64,000 nucleotides of DNA, taken from NCBI GenBank assembly GCA_002914845.1, contig JXTC01000156.1:202991-266990 (forward strand). Direction: 5' to 3'. The position numbers and the translations under genes are program-made. Positions 42,439 to 62,907 of the stretch are shown in pieces (within the stretch, counting starts at the first letter, position 1; the number at the start of each line of letters is the position of its first letter). The stretch comes from Trema orientale (taxonomy: Eukaryota; Streptophyta; Magnoliopsida; Rosales; Cannabaceae). Under the pieces are notes generated by a model, which had not been told where the DNA came from, ran no database searches, and saw only the letters and a list, made by a program, of their open reading frames with translations.

Positions 42439-44349
42439 TAAAATATTTAAAGTACCCTTTTACAGTTGCAATATAGATGAACATGAACTATATATCTTGC
42501 TGCCTTGTTGGGGCAGGATTGTATTCCTCTATTATCATGATTCATGTTACTTAGATATTAGTATTATATTATTGGGTTTGAATCAATTGGTCAAAGCCTT
42601 AAACATGGATAGTTCAAAGTATGATGAGTAACTGTAACACGCTTGTGTTATTTGGCATTTTTCTTGTGATTTGTGAATACTCGGCAGCAACTAGGTTCTA
42701 GGATATTAGGAATATGCCATATTATGCCCACTGTATTTTGCAGTTTTGCTCCCCAACTTGACGACTAGATGTGGTGACTGTGGACTAAAGCCAAAGCGTA
42801 TGCACTTGGCTTCAAATAGCGTGTACATTATTACCCAAGTTGGGTTGGCCACTTTGTGATTGCTTCAAAACATATTATAACATGTTATTGGTGTTATGAT
42901 TTATCCTCAAAATATGAATTAAAGAACGGAAAAGACCTACTAACTGAACATTAACTATCCCTATTACAATAAATTGAAAATGGAACAATATTGCCTTGGT
43001 ACATGTTTTTGTTAGAAAGATTTGCTTGATTTCTTCGGGGAAAAAAGAAAGAATAAACTATGTATTATCAACAAGTATGATAATAATAACTGTAATGTTA
43101 TGGGCATCATGCCACCATACAGGACACATTGTTATTACCGACTAATTATAATTATATTTCTAGTAGGACACATGTGAGATCTAATTAATTAATTAGAATC
43201 ATCTAATAACAGATTATATCTTATCATGATGTTGAGCATCAGTGGTACCCATAATATTGCTCAAAGTAATAAATTAATCGCTAAATGTGTCTATCACAAT
43301 ACTTAATGTAATAATAATAAATTAGAACAAGATGAAAGAGGATCAGATTGAAGCTTGTATTTATTTGTGAAGAAACGTGAAGCTAATGTATTTGACATAA
43401 TTGGCAGTACAAACAGCCTTACTAGCAAAACACTTTGGCTTGTTGAGTACAACGGAAAGTATAGTGATCATGAAGTTGACTCCTCTATTAGATATATTTT
43501 AATTTTCAATTTTCCTGAAGAAAACAAAATCAAACTTAGTATTAAGAAAATCATGATACTCTGATTTAGCGATATCATGAGAATTATATGCAAAGTCTTC
43601 ACATAAATTGAAACCCAAGACTGCAACAATTCAAGTTCATACGTGAAAATTGGTCAATATCATTCTAGAACACAAAGATGTCAATTAAGCCTTTTGGATG
43701 GTGTGAAAAGGTCATAGGAGAAAGAAGGGTTGGGTTTGAATTCTAATAAATTTCTAAGAAAAACTGTCAGAAACCCAATAAAAATTAAACCGAAAAAAGA
43801 GGCAAAACAATTGAAGATGCAGATCCAGGTAACTGTCATGTGAAGAAATTAGTTCAAAAAAAGGGTGGTCTAAATCAGAATGTAGGCAGAATTATAGGAG
43901 AGGGTTAGGGAGGAAGGTTCATCATCCATGTTCTTTGCATTTCAGTTTGTTCATTAATTCATTATTATTATTATTATTATTATTATTAAGTAGAATGATT
44001 GCTTAAAGGTTTATCAAACGTTAAAAATATAAAGGGCATGGAAAGCACATGCACATTTATATCAAATCTACCACAAAGTCAGTTTATAAACCAAAAACAC
44101 GCTTAATGATTTCTACAATATTATGATTTTGTTTTGAGTCTTGTCGTATATTGTTTTTCAAGGATTGTTTCACACGAATCATACCACAATTAGAGAACGA
44201 GAAAAGGAATAGCAAACCAACAATAATTCTATTGGGCTTTTATGCTTGAGCTCAGTAGCGTTGCAAAATGGGCCGAATTGATAGTGGGACAATACTACAA
44301 TAAGTGCCACCTGGGCTAGACCTGGAAATGACGTCCTGGCCCATCTAGA
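42439..44349. other. Intergenic region
   Basis: 42435-42510 repeats the sequence left of the LTR element (TTAAAATATTTAAAGTACCC, also at about 40300). An (ATT)n microsatellite lies at 43962-43988. No gene seen; short frames at 42404 and 43355 have no recognisable protein. Confidence 0.45.
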
Positions 44350-44358
44350 ATCACGCTT

Positions 44359-46284
44359 GGGAAATTGACATGGGTAGTTTAAATTTGGGCCAAATTGACT
44401 TTTTTAGTTCATTTTTTCAAAATGACATTTTTAGTTCAAAATAATGACTTTTTTAGTTGTTTTTAGAGAGAGAAAAAATAGTCGTTCCGAAATTACCCCT
44501 TATCATTTTTCGCTTTATTACTGGCAGTCATAATTTGTGACTGATTTTTTTTTTTAAGAGTTTGTTTTAAATCATTTTTTTTAAGAGTTTTTTTTAAATC
44601 ATTGCAAAGATTATGAGTTCTTGTTACTGGTAGTCACAGTTTGTTACTAATTTTTGCTTTAAAGTCATAATTTTGTGACCGATGATCACAACTTTTATGA
44701 CGTCTTTTTCAAGTATATTTTAATTTATTACGTTACTCACAATTTTGAAACTGGTAGTCACAATGTTGTGATTAGTAGTCACAATTTATTTTACATCGTT
44801 ACGAATAGTTAAGACAATTTATATTTTAGTGTAATTAATAGTCACACATTTGTGACGGACAGTAACAAAATGCTATTTGATTTATCTTGAATTATTTTGT
44901 CATACACAATTAGTCACACAATAAATATTCTGCCAAATATTATTTATTCCCTTCATTATTTCTAAGAAACTGTTAATCAAATTAAAATTTAATAAATTAT
45001 ATCAATATTTCTTACAATATGTGCACTTCGTTCACCAAATTGGTGCCCACCTTACAAAATAAAAATAAGTATTCACATTGGCTAACAATAATTTAATAAC
45101 AGTTGTTTAACTATGAAAAATGGCTAACAAGGCTCATAACCCACACAAAATCTATTTTTCACATGAAAATCCATAACTTACAGACTAATAGTCATAGTAT
45201 GTGACTAGGTAGCACAATCTCTGATAGTAGTCAAGATCTGTGACTTAGAGTCATAAAGGTTGTGACAATCACACATTTGCGACTATTTTTAATGGCTTAA
45301 TGATTTATAACAATGTCTTATAATTATACTTTAAACTCACACAAATCTATCTTTTATATGAAAAACCATGCCATCAAGATCAGTAGTGCGTAACTATATC
45401 ACTTACTAACATTTCTCCAAACAAATCAACATATTAACACACGACTTTTAGTTCACTCAAACCATCATATGGTTAGTAACAACTATCTAACAATAGCTAA
45501 CAATGCTTATAACCTACACAAAATCTATTTTTCACATCAAAATCCATAACTTACAGAGTAGTAGTCACAATGTGTGATTTTAGATCATACGATCATTAAT
45601 AGTAATCAAGATCTGTGACTTAAAGTCACAAAGGTTATGTCAATCACAAATTTAGGACTTACTTGAAGACAAACTTGAAGAGGACACGTAAGAAATTAAG
45701 CTTAGCTTTTCCTTCTTAGACCGCACGATGTGGTGCCTTTTTCTCGGGTTTCCAATATCTTCAACGAAACCCAAGTCCTTCTCTTCCCTAACTTCTATCT
45801 ACGACCGCCTCCTCGATTTTCTTGCGTTCCTGGGATAGGAAGAACCCAATCAACTGAGATGTCCTGCTCTTGCACTGCCACCTAGACCCAATCGGCTCCA
45901 CAGGCTCTTCAGCCATTTCTAGGTGATCGGTGAAACGAGTCTTGGATCTCCGAAGAGACAAAGGAGAAAGAAGTAGAAGCTTTTGAAGAGAGACGAAACT
46001 AGGAGATCTGAGAGACAAAGTAGACGATGACAGAGTCCTCTTGGGGAACGATTGGATGAGACCAATGGAGAGATGAGGAAGATAGAGAGAGATTTCGTCC
46101 TAGATAGAGAGAGATTTTTGGGTTTTGAAAGTTAGAGAAAGATGGTTCGATTCTTCGTCAGATTAGAGTTCGTTGTCAGATTAGGATCCGTGGCCATGGT
46201 TGTTGAGCTTCTTTTGCCGATTTCGGATTAGTTTGGGCCATTTCATGTGAGCATGGTTCAAGCTTTTTGATGGGATTTCACATC

Positions 46285-46321
<37 letters not shown>

Positions 46322-46491
46322 TACGATGATCTAAAACTCTCTTTGTTGATTCTCTTCTGTGATAAGGGTATTTAGAGCCAAGGGCATTTTAGACTTTTTG
46401 TTGCTTAGAGAGTATTAGAAATGTCGTTTTGAAAAACTGAACTAAAAAAGTCATATTGGCCCAAATTAGAAGTATCTACGTCAATTTCCCA
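44359..46491. mobile_element. Mutator-like element (MULE), non-autonomous
   Basis: 2133 bp with terminal inverted repeats of about 75 bp (both starting GGGAAATTGAC, sharing AATTTGGGCCAA and TGACTTTTTTAGTTCA) and a perfect 9-bp target duplication ATCACGCTT (44350-44358, 46492-46500). Long inverted repeats and 9-bp duplication define a MULE. No transposase. The left 1.3 kb is full of GTCACAA..TTGTGAC motifs; the right part (45700-46350) is less AT-rich, contains a 76-aa minus-strand frame (45788-46018) and a (GA)n run, and could be captured gene sequence. Confidence 0.88.
45108..45660. repeat. Duplicated ~190-bp block inside the MULE
   Basis: 45108-45297 and 45478-45660 share GGCTAACAA.GCT.ATAAC, CACAAAATCTATTTTTCACAT, AATCCATAACTTACAGA and AATCAAGATCTGTGACTT, in the same orientation with about 15-20% difference by eye. 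Confidence 0.75.
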
Positions 46492-46500
46492 TCACGCTTG

Positions 46501-49500
46501 GGAGCTAGCATGCGCATAGTATTGTACTTTTGTGGAAAACAATTGAGAAAAATTAGATTTCTACCACTTTTGAAGGGAGAATAAAGAATATTGACCACCT
46601 CTTTCATTTTGCTGCTATAGGAATCACTATTTTCTTTTGAAAAGTAAATGCTTTCCTTCCTTAATTTGGTAAAACAATTATCCTCTTGTGCGTTCTCGGG
46701 TTAATTTTGTAAAATTTCATTTTAAAATTTGTATTTGATATGGGTTATTTTCATGAATTGCAGTTCCAAAAATATGCACTCGTAATTAAATCAATAATTT
46801 TATAAAATTTCCAGTTTTATCCAAAAGATAACCTTGATTAAAACTCAACTCTTACGAGAAACATAAGGGCGTGAACAGATTCCCCTTTATTCATTCGGCA
46901 AATGAATAATAAAAGATAAACAAAACAAAACACTTCTAACGTTGTAGTTTTACTATTTTTATTGCATATGTACATACATCTCATAGACATATCACATATG
47001 AACATAACCATATCCATTTATCAGCTTTATGAAATGAACTTTTTGGATTGTATGTAAGCATTTGAGAATGTAACAATTATTGAACGTGGAAATTGAAAAT
47101 ATATAAGTATTTTTTTAAATATAAAATATTTAGACGAGCATGACAAATGTGATTGATTGTTACCAGCTTCGTGCCAAAATAAACCACAAATAAAGAAAAA
47201 CATTTTTGTTCACCCATCCCTCGGTTATTATAATTTATAGTTTTGTTATTGTTATTGCTTTTTCTAATACCAATGGATTGGCAAAACAATTCAACAACCA
47301 CGACCCATATAACCATATTTGTTGTTTTCCTAAATCTGTTAAAATTTTATTTAACAAGCTTTTTAGGAACAATAATTTTAAAAATAAGCCAATTGTAGCT
47401 TCTTCTATAGATAATAAACAATTTCATTGATGAAAGAATAATCCCTACCCACCACTAGAAATAAGTAGCCAAACCAATCAAAATAATTAACGAAGTAAGT
47501 GGTAAAAGCACCTATTACCTAGGATCTCCAGATTCGAGTCACACCAGAAGTAGACGTGAAGAACTATTATCTTTAAAGGGTAGGGTGGGGATTAGGAAAT
47601 AATAGGTATTTTCTTTCAATTTATAATAAGTGGAGATTATTAGTTAAGCCCTACTTATAAATATTAAAAAAAAAAAAGCCAAACCATAAATCACAATTCA
47701 CGTGAAGCTCTCAAATAAAACAAACATATAATTAGTAAATAACCAATGAGAAGAAATTCCTATGCCTAAATATCCAAACAATCTAATTCCATCTGAATAA
47801 GTCTACCAACTAGAGCCTCACGTCAATGATTGCATCAAACGTTCCAAATCCAGTCCAAAAGCCGCTCCTGTTTTTCTGCTTAGTGCTTTGGTCCCCATTG
47901 AAAATTTTATTTTATTTGTTTCAACTTTTATTTTACTTTGTAATGTGATTAAATAATTTAAAACTCATTTTCACTAAACTATTTCTTTTACTTTTGTCTG
48001 CCGGATTCAAGTGTCCCGCACAGTTCAAAATTTATTCATTTATATATACTTTTCTCTACTGTTTTGAGTTCAACATATAAGAAATACTTTCCAACTTAAA
48101 AAGAAAGGACTTTTTTTTATTTAAAAAAAAGAAAAGGACTTTATTTAATTAAAATGTTGATAGAACAATTTTTTTTGGAAAAAAAAATGAAGAAATGGTA
48201 ACGATGTTGAACTACGAACAACTATGCTCTCAAAATTGGAATCTATAGATTACCCTTTACATAAGGTGAGAGTGACACCTTTTAGGTTATAATTCCTACT
48301 TTGTTTCTTTTTCGCCACCTTTTACTGCTTGTTTCTAACTGCCTCTTAGGATACTCTTTAAAAAAGGTTTTTATTTTTTGGTATTGATATATATCACATA
48401 TATATATTTATGCAGCATTTAATTTATGTATGACCAGTTATTGGCAATATTATGCATGTTAAGTTGACTTTCAGTACTGTTTAGAATACATGCCTCAATT
48501 TCCCTTCAAAAAGAAAAAAATAATAATACATGCCTCAATAGGGACCCACTTTGCATGTTCACTCTGAAAATCAATACAATAGGATGCATACATATGCAAT
48601 TTATTAAAGGTTATTGTATTATGTATAATATATATCCCTTTCCATTGGAAGGAAGGGACCTAATGCATAATCAGAAAGGAAGTTATTGTTCTATATGTCC
48701 TTACATGTAATTACAATTCGAATCTTCAGCCAAAAATGTTATAAATGTTTGTTTGACAACAAAACAATGTTATTAATTACTTAATTAGATCTTGCAAAAT
48801 AGATATATATCCCACCTAGCTAGGGTAACGTTATTTACACAGGAGAATTTACTTAATTTACAGCTTTCTTTGATTTTCATTTTTATTTCCAATTTTCCTT
48901 TTGAAGAAGAAATTAAAAGGGCAGGCCTTTTCCATTAATGGGTAAGTTGCCGTCCATAAACATGTGATCCTCTTTCTTTATATATACGAAGTAAATTGAT
49001 CAGAGGAGACTTTCCATATTTAAAATAATAATTGGAGTAAGTTTCCTTCCAATCAACAATACTAAGCAATTTATATACCAAAACCAAAAATGCTTCTGAA
49101 AATGAGGGGGAAAAAATGAGAGGGAACTTATAAGGAATTTATTTATTTATTTTTTTCAAATTTTAGGAATTATATGATATATGTTGTTGGAGCTTGTATG
49201 CGCAACCATCACATCACAATGATATGCCATACCACCTTGTGTGGAACACGACTTAATCCATTAGAAGCACAAAAAGAAAAGGAAAAAAGTTCCCTTTTTC
49301 TAAAGTTTTCCACACAAATTTTATTGAGTACTTCCCATACATTTTTGGATATAATTTTATTTTTTTTAATCATTTCAAAGCCATCATCTTTGAAAAATGG
49401 TCCATATAAATTTTTTTCTAAGATAGTGTATGTATATTTTCCTATTAAAGTTATAATAAACCTATATTCACTCTTTTTTTTTTCTTTCTTTCTTTCTCTC

Positions 49501-49878
49501 TCTTTTTTCATAAGAAAATTAGGAATCTTTGATCATGATGTTATATGCGCATGAATTATTTCTCCATATTACGATAGAGGTCGGCCGGCCTTATGATGAT
49601 CAAATAAAGAAATTATTATTTTGTCCGATTGATTTCCATTATTGCATGTGGATTTATTAAATGAAGAATAAGGCAATATATCACCTTCCCTAAACACTAG
49701 TCACATGGCAGAACATGATTGGTGACAAAGAAACAAAATTCTCTCATCCAATCCGATCCCTCATTTCCTTATTATAAAATTGACTCACCCAATCCTACCC
49801 TTTTCCATAAGTTGTTGAAACTTTGCACTTTTTCAAACAATCATACCAAGTTCATCTATATATCACTTGTACTACTTG
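46501..49878. other. Intergenic region
   Basis: AT-rich. No gene recognised. 49437-49510 is a long pyrimidine tract and the 126-aa frame over it looks fortuitous. A SINE-like piece lies at 47485-47680. Confidence 0.45.
47485..47680 (+). mobile_element. Possible SINE (tRNA-derived)
   Basis: AAGTGGTAAAAGCAC (A-box-like, about 47497) is followed 30 nt later by AGATTCGAGTCAC (B-box-like, about 47529). A run of A bases lies near 47667. Target duplications were not identified. Confidence 0.4.
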
Positions 49879-49886
49879 TATATATA
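49879..49886 (+). promoter_or_regulatory. TATA box of the carboxypeptidase gene
   Basis: TATATATA about 100 bp before the start codon. Confidence 0.55.
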
Positions 49887-49982
49887 CATAACCACCCTCT
49901 ACCAAGTTCCCATCCAAAAACACCAAAACTTCAAAACAAAGCCTTCTCATTTGCTCTTAATTAGTATTTAGAACACAAAAAA

Positions 49983-56714
<6,732 letters not shown>

Positions 56715-58411
56715 CTAAATATATATAGTTTAGTTCTCTAGCAAATAATAAATTATATTTACTCTATTTTTGTTCTTTGCCTTAAATATTAGTAGTTTTT
56801 AGAAGAATATTTATATAGTTCCAATTAAGGATAGTTCATTCTTCTAAAGCCAAACTGTGTATTTTCGGTCTCATTGATTAATAAGAAAAAAAAACAAAAG
56901 GTTTAGAAATGTGCTCATACTCTGTTTGATTGAGTTTTATTTTAATTTTTTTAGTAGGATTAAATGTTATCTTTTTATGGTGAACGAACCAAAGATAACG
57001 TCCTTATATTTTTCTTTTCTCGTTTGTTTAGTAATTAATTAATGTTTGCAAGCGAAGATGAGATGATAATGATTTGGTACACCTTATAGGAGCATATATA
57101 CAAACGACAACATAACACATGGCGTCATTATTTAGTATATTTTCAACTAATCAAAGAGAAACATCCACAAAATAATTAGAGAAGAGATGATCTGCTTATA
57201 TTATAGAGAGAGGTTTATTCCAAACCACCGTTCAATTGTTATCTCAGAGTCTAGACAGTTCATATGACAAATATTTATTGTACACTTGTCAATACATTAT
57301 TATTTCTCTTAATTCTATTGTCTTTTACATTTAATACCATCTTTCTCTCTAAGTCTCTCTCGCTCTACTGCAGCCCGACCTTCAGCCAAATTTGCATAAA
57401 AGATCAATCCAACGGCGGTATACCCTTACATGATTATGGGTCTAATAGTAATGATTATGATTAGTACTACTATCAAATGATAATTGAAGCGAGAACTTGC
57501 ATATACGCTGACTATAAATACATAAACGACAACTAGATATATAGGGCAGTTGACTCGTGCGTGAAAGTTGTGAAACCAATTCAAGGCACAAGCATGCGCG
57601 CAGCAACAAAAAGCAAAACTAGTTTTAATTAGGATTTGCATTATAGCATTATCAAATACACTCCCAACAACGAAGGGGAAAAACGAGGCCCTTCCGACGA
57701 TTCGACGTTCCAAGGCAACCGGTGCGAAACTGATCATTATAATTCCGACGGTGCTTTCCTCAGCCTGACCTTCAATATCACCCTTCATCATTGGTACTTT
57801 TCCCTTTGATTTTCATCCACAGCCGAACACAAAAAGTATATTACCAAGTGTGAAATTTGTATGTAAACACAAAATTTAAGAGGATATTTTCGTGTTATTT
57901 TTAGAAACTTTAAGGGATATTTTCGTTAATTATTCAGGAATTTAAAGAAATATTTTTGTTATAGAAACACAAGGTGACTATATAGTGTAATTTAGTCAAG
58001 CTTACATGTATTCATGTAAGTAATGAAGTTCCTCTAAAAATTTATGTCTTTTATATGTAAATGGTTTTAGAAACTTCGAGTCTTCAAGGGATATTTTTTT
58101 GAGTAATTTCGGGAATGTAAAGGAATATTTTTTGTTATTGTCAGTTACAGTCGAAATTACGTGTATTTATGTAATTACTTACCCGTAAAAAATGGCAATA
58201 ATGTTAAACGACTTAAAATATGGCGTCGTTGGTTGAAAGTCATTGCAGAAAACGACATGTTAATCCAGAAGCGTGTGGTCAAAGAAAAACAACATCAAAC
58301 TCGCAAAGCACCCCCATTATCCACAGCACATTTCTCTCTCTAACATATTCTTCCCGTTGCGCTCCGTGGCCGAGCCACATCGCAGTTTCGAGACCTCGCC
58401 GGCGGCCGTAA
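56715..58411. other. Intergenic region
   Basis: 3' region of the carboxypeptidase gene, then AT-rich DNA. 57880-58160 repeats GGGATATTTT(C/T)G and TAAAG.AATATTTTT.GTTAT text imperfectly. 58320-58411 is the leader of the F-box gene. A 121-aa minus-strand frame at 57426-57791 matches nothing I know. Confidence 0.45.
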
Positions 58412-61400
58412 ATGGACCCCACTCTGGCCGGCACCAAGAAGAGGCCGAGGCACCCGAGTAGCAGCTCAAGAGCTCCAACAACAGGTCAGTGCCTCGAGCA
58501 CGACATCCTCTGCATCATCTTCTCCTCCCTCGACCTCTTCGACCTCGTCCGCTGCTCTGTCGTCTGCAAATCCTGGTACCCTTTATCTCTCATGGTTTCT
58601 TTTGATACCCTTTGGTCTTCTTTCGAAAAACCATATCAAGATTTTGCTTTTATTGTTATTTTTTTGGTGAAGGAATGCGGCCATCAACAAGTCTAAACTG
58701 CTTCAAGTCTTCTACTTGAAGCAGAAGGAGATGGGTTTTGTGAGTTTCTCCAATAGGTCTACTAGTACTGAGCATTCGTTGAATATGTATTTGGAGGACA
58801 TAGCTATGGAGCGTCATAGATTGGCCTTGACTGAAGGTTTGGTTGATGTTGATCAATGGAGAGGCCATTCTGTTGGGTAATTTTCGAATTATTGATATTG
58901 TTTTGTTTGTGTGAGTTTCAGGCAAAATCTCTTGCTCGGTTTTATGCTAGAAGTTTGGAACTATGTGTCTGGTTTCAAAGTTGTATATATGTGGTATATG
59001 AGCATATGTTATGTGGAATTTAGCTTTAAGTTTTCTAAGAAACTCCTTGTTATTGTTAGTTTCACCTTTCTCTTAAAAATGCATTGTTAAAGTTGACAAT
59101 TTTATCAAATTCTTATATGTAGATGTACTTTGATGCCGCATATTCTAATCTACTCTTAAAAAGGACATGTTAATTTGTATTTTTAATTCGATTCAAGATG
59201 AGCCAAATTGTGGAAAATGGTCAGCTATTAGAGTTGTAAATACTTTATAATGACAAAGTTGTAAGACTTTGCACAAAGATCAAGTTGGATGTTTCAAATG
59301 TATGTGTAAATGTGTAATCACGGAAAAGAGAGGAGGAAATCATGTTTTCTAACTTTCATTTCTTCAGGGTGAATCAGTGCCGAATGAAGAGGGGCTTGCT
59401 TCTTACTGGCGTAGGTGATAAGGTATTTTCCATTTTGCATACATGAGCTACAAGATAAGCATCAAGTTTCTGAAAGGTTCTATTGACTTATAATTACCCT
59501 GTCAAGCAAGTATTCCTAATCCATACTTGAAAAGAATGTGATTGTGTTGGATTTTTGTCCATTGTAGATAAGCTTCCTTTGCAGATGTATATCCTCTTTT
59601 TGAACCTGTTTTTAGTCTTCATTAACAGATCTTATGTCCAAATTATTGAAATTGGCTGGCAAGCAGTTCTCAAGTAAAGGCATGTACTAGGATCAAAATA
59701 AATGTGCCATGATCATTGTTCTTCCTAAATCTCCCGCCTTTTTAACACCTAAGCAAGGTTGCTGGGTCTCATTAGCCCTTTTGACCAAGCCCTCATAGTA
59801 CTTTTTGTGAGAAACTGGAGTCTTTTAAAAATGAGAAGCTTTTCTTCTCTTACCTTTTTTCCCTCAATTATTACCGATCATTTCTCCTTTTGATTGCTTC
59901 AAATAATATAGTTTTCTTGTGTAGGTTTTCATATTTGCATTAATACTCTCACGAAATATTTTGCATCATAATTCTACTTTTTGCGTTTGGCTCTTATGCT
60001 AGGTTATTCGTCTGTGGTCATTAGAAAACTATAAATGTGTGGAAGAATATTCAACACCAGACGCAGCCCCTCTAGTTGACTTTGATTTTGATGAGAGCAA
60101 GGTAACTAGAACGAATCAATGTGTTTTTGGTTTTCTGTGTAAAGTTACAGGACAGCAATGACCAATTTCTAAACCAACAATTCATTTGCAGAGGCCAATC
60201 ATAGTTTGATCTTTCCTGTTTATTGTAATTAGCCTATACTTTTTACTAGTTAGGATGACATTGTCATATCTTATTGCACACAATTTTCTTTCCTACGTTT
60301 TTGACATTTTGTTTACGTTCTATAGATTGTTGGATTGCTTGGCACTCGTATATGTATATGGAGGCGAAACGGGACAAGAAGCATATTTCCCTCCTGTGAG
60401 GGTACCTTTTCCAAGGGTTTACGCATGCGGTATACTGGATCGTGTTCTCATATTATCACATAGTTAGCACCATATGATTCATATATGTGCAGGGTTAAGA
60501 TGGATGTCAAAAATTTGGGAAATTTTGGTACAGAGCAAGTTACAGACAACTCATGATCATGGTTTTATATTAGCCTGAGATAGCATCACTTGGAACTGAC
60601 CAACTTCTACAATATAATTCCTTTGATCTTTTGCTCAGATGCATCTAAATATTTACTTTCTGTCTTCATACCGTGATGATAAATGGTAGCTTACCCTTAC
60701 TTTTGAACTTGTGTTCTTCTATGCTTACAGTTACTTTGATCCAGAGGCTGTGGTTGGGTGTGAAGATGGAACAGCTCGTGTATTTGACATGTACAGTAAG
60801 AATTGTTCTCGGATAATTAGGTAGCGAAAAGATAAAATTTTTAGTTTGGATGCTATGCTTTCTTTCCTTTTCCAGACTCCTATTTCTTTACGAGCTAACT
60901 CTAGTTTGTTGTTGAGGGTGGCCTGCTAGATCAGTATTTAAATCTGCAACATCCGTACTTAAGCCTGATAAATATTTGTCTTGTGAACATTTTTAAACAA
61001 ATAGCATTGCAATTTGCAACTTTGTTGAGCTAAATAATACTGTGCACATCTTGTTACCCATATTGGTGCTGAGAAAATTGATCTTTCCCCTGTGTTTAAG
61101 AGTTTAGTTTGCAACATAGTACCAAAGTTACTAGTTAAGTGAATGTTCAGTGTCTCTGATTTTTAACAGCTCTTTGGTGAAGGACATTATTTCTTAAGGA
61201 ATGGATTTCTTGTGATGTTATTTGATTTTTCTGAATGCAGGATGCATGCTGGGCCAGTGACATGCTTATGTTTGAGTGAGGATCAATTGATACTCAGTGG
61301 TTCCTCTCTAGGTACCATCAGCATTTCAGGTCTTTCATCCGATCAACAGATTGCGAAGCTAAGATCAAGAGATTCCACAGGTTAGACAGTCTACAATTAG

Positions 61401-62043
61401 GAATGCTTCCACAGGTTAGACAGTCTACAATTAGGAATGCTGGAACTTTTCACAGGTTAGACACTTTGTTCACTAGACAAAGCATACTTTTGATTTTATC
61501 TTTTCAAAGCAGACTTAAAAGCATTGTGTTTCAACCCACGCTCTCACCTCCTATTTGCTGGATCATCTGCTGGAAATATGTCTTGTTGGGACCTTAGGTA
61601 ATACAAGCTCTTAAAAATGATATTTCTTGGTCTGGACATGCCATGCTATGTTTTTTGATTTTAAGCCATTTTCCGTGTTACATCCCAGGACAATGAGAAT
61701 TTTATGGGAAAATCGAGTTAGCCCAAATGTCTTATATTCCATCCAACACCTGCAAAATGACTCATCAACATTAGTTGTTGGAGGAATAGACGGTATCCTG
61801 CGTATTCTGAACCAGAACACAGGTGAAGTTGTTTCCAGAATGATTTTGGAAGGCAACACATCAAGCTCTCGGGACAAAATTGGAGTCGTCGAAAGAAGGA
61901 AAGGAAGAAGACTTGCGGAAGATACTCACATTGACAGCATTCCTAGAACTGGTCGTTCGCCCATCACTTGCTTGGCTGTTGGGATGAAGAAGGTTGTCAC
62001 CACACATAACTGGAAGAATATCAGATTGTGGAAATTCAGCTAA
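58412..62043 (+). CDS. F-box/WD-40 repeat protein (At5g21040/At3g52030-like)
   Basis: Nine exons in one frame: 58412-58575, 58673-58876, 59368-59422, 60003-60101, 60326-60429, 60731-60820, 61241-61380, 61513-61597, 61689-62043 (1296 nt, 431 aa). The F-box is at residues ~28-70 (LEHDILCIIFSSLDLFDLVR, VVCKSWNAAINKSKLL), followed by WD-40 blades: GVGDKVIRLWSLE, FDFDESKIVGLLGTRICIWR, VVGCEDGTARVFDM, GPVTCLCLSEDQLILSGSS, LLFAGSSAGNMSCWDLR, VVGGIDGILRILN and TTHNWKNIRLWKFS. F-box proteins bind SKP1 in SCF ubiquitin ligases and WD-40 propellers recruit substrates; FBX2 of this group is linked to phosphate-starvation responses (from memory). The exon-7 donor lies in a duplicated segment. Confidence 0.92.
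61373..61440 (+). repeat. 34-bp tandem duplication across a splice donor
   Basis: TTCCACAGGTTAGACAGTCT... occurs at 61373-61406 and 61407-61440, each copy with a CACAG|GTTAGA donor. A third CACAG|GTTAGA lies at 61455/61456. Only the first keeps the frame; the intron reads TAG at once. Confidence 0.9.
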
Positions 62044-62907
62044 CTGAGATAGCAAAGTCTTGACTGGGATGGTTCATGTATTTTTAAGATAAGCCTTTCA
62101 ACACACTTCAAACTAAACCACCCGATAGGAAAGGAAAGAATTACAATTGTGAACAAATACAAAACTGGCCCTTCAAATTGAGTTTTCGAAGTTGGGGATT
62201 TGAACCTGGGTAGGAGTAATTTGGGGCAACCCGGCAAAAGTGCCTTTATTGTTAATTTTAGAATGATATTTGTGACTACTGTTCATAAAGAAGTCGTAAC
62301 TTTTATGACTAGTTTATGAACACGATTTACTTATGGAAAGGTTACATAAATGCTCTAAGATGATTTATATATGAAGTGAAATCACGTTGTTTGGCTGCTA
62401 TTAATTTTAAGAATTCAATCAGCAGATGAAAAAAAAAGGACGATCTTTTCGAACATTTCAGCCAGTTCTTGGCAATCCTAACTCAAATTAAGTAAACTCT
62501 CAAAAATCATGTTACTATTCAAATTTTATGGGAAATTGGTTTGAATGAAATGACAAACACCGCAAATTGCTAATGGACTTGTTACAGAACGATACAAATA
62601 CAAACCATCAGTTTACAGTCTAAACAATGCTTCTAACTTCCAAGAAACTTGTTACAGAACAATACATACAGATTCATTAATACAAAATAAGATTGAAGCT
62701 CAATGGAAGTTTATGAATTTAATTTAATTTGTGTTAGGGCATTAAAGTGAGACATTGTAGAGAAAATGATAGTAACGCTCTCACTCTGGTTCCTGGTCAG
62801 TTGGAATATTGGTTTCAAGCCGTGCCCTTAACAAATGATTTAAAAACACAAGGAAATGAAAGTAATTTGTGAAGATATTCCCCAAGGCCATAGAACTATC
62901 ATCATCT
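62044..62907. other. Spacer between the F-box gene and the right-edge gene
   Basis: Contains both 3' untranslated regions (the genes are convergent). On the minus strand, 62170-62260 has CAGGTTCAAATCCCC (B-box-like) and could be a SINE remnant. No gene. Confidence 0.45.

Noticed and set aside
42404-42631. 75-aa frame at the LTR edge
   Set aside because: Starts inside the LTR and runs into intergenic DNA; no protein similarity recognised.
49174-49554. 126-aa frame upstream of the carboxypeptidase
   Set aside because: Low-complexity Phe/Ser/Lys text over a pyrimidine tract, with no family and no splice context.
57426-57791. 121-aa minus-strand frame
   Set aside because: Unlike any known protein; biased composition and no splice or promoter context.
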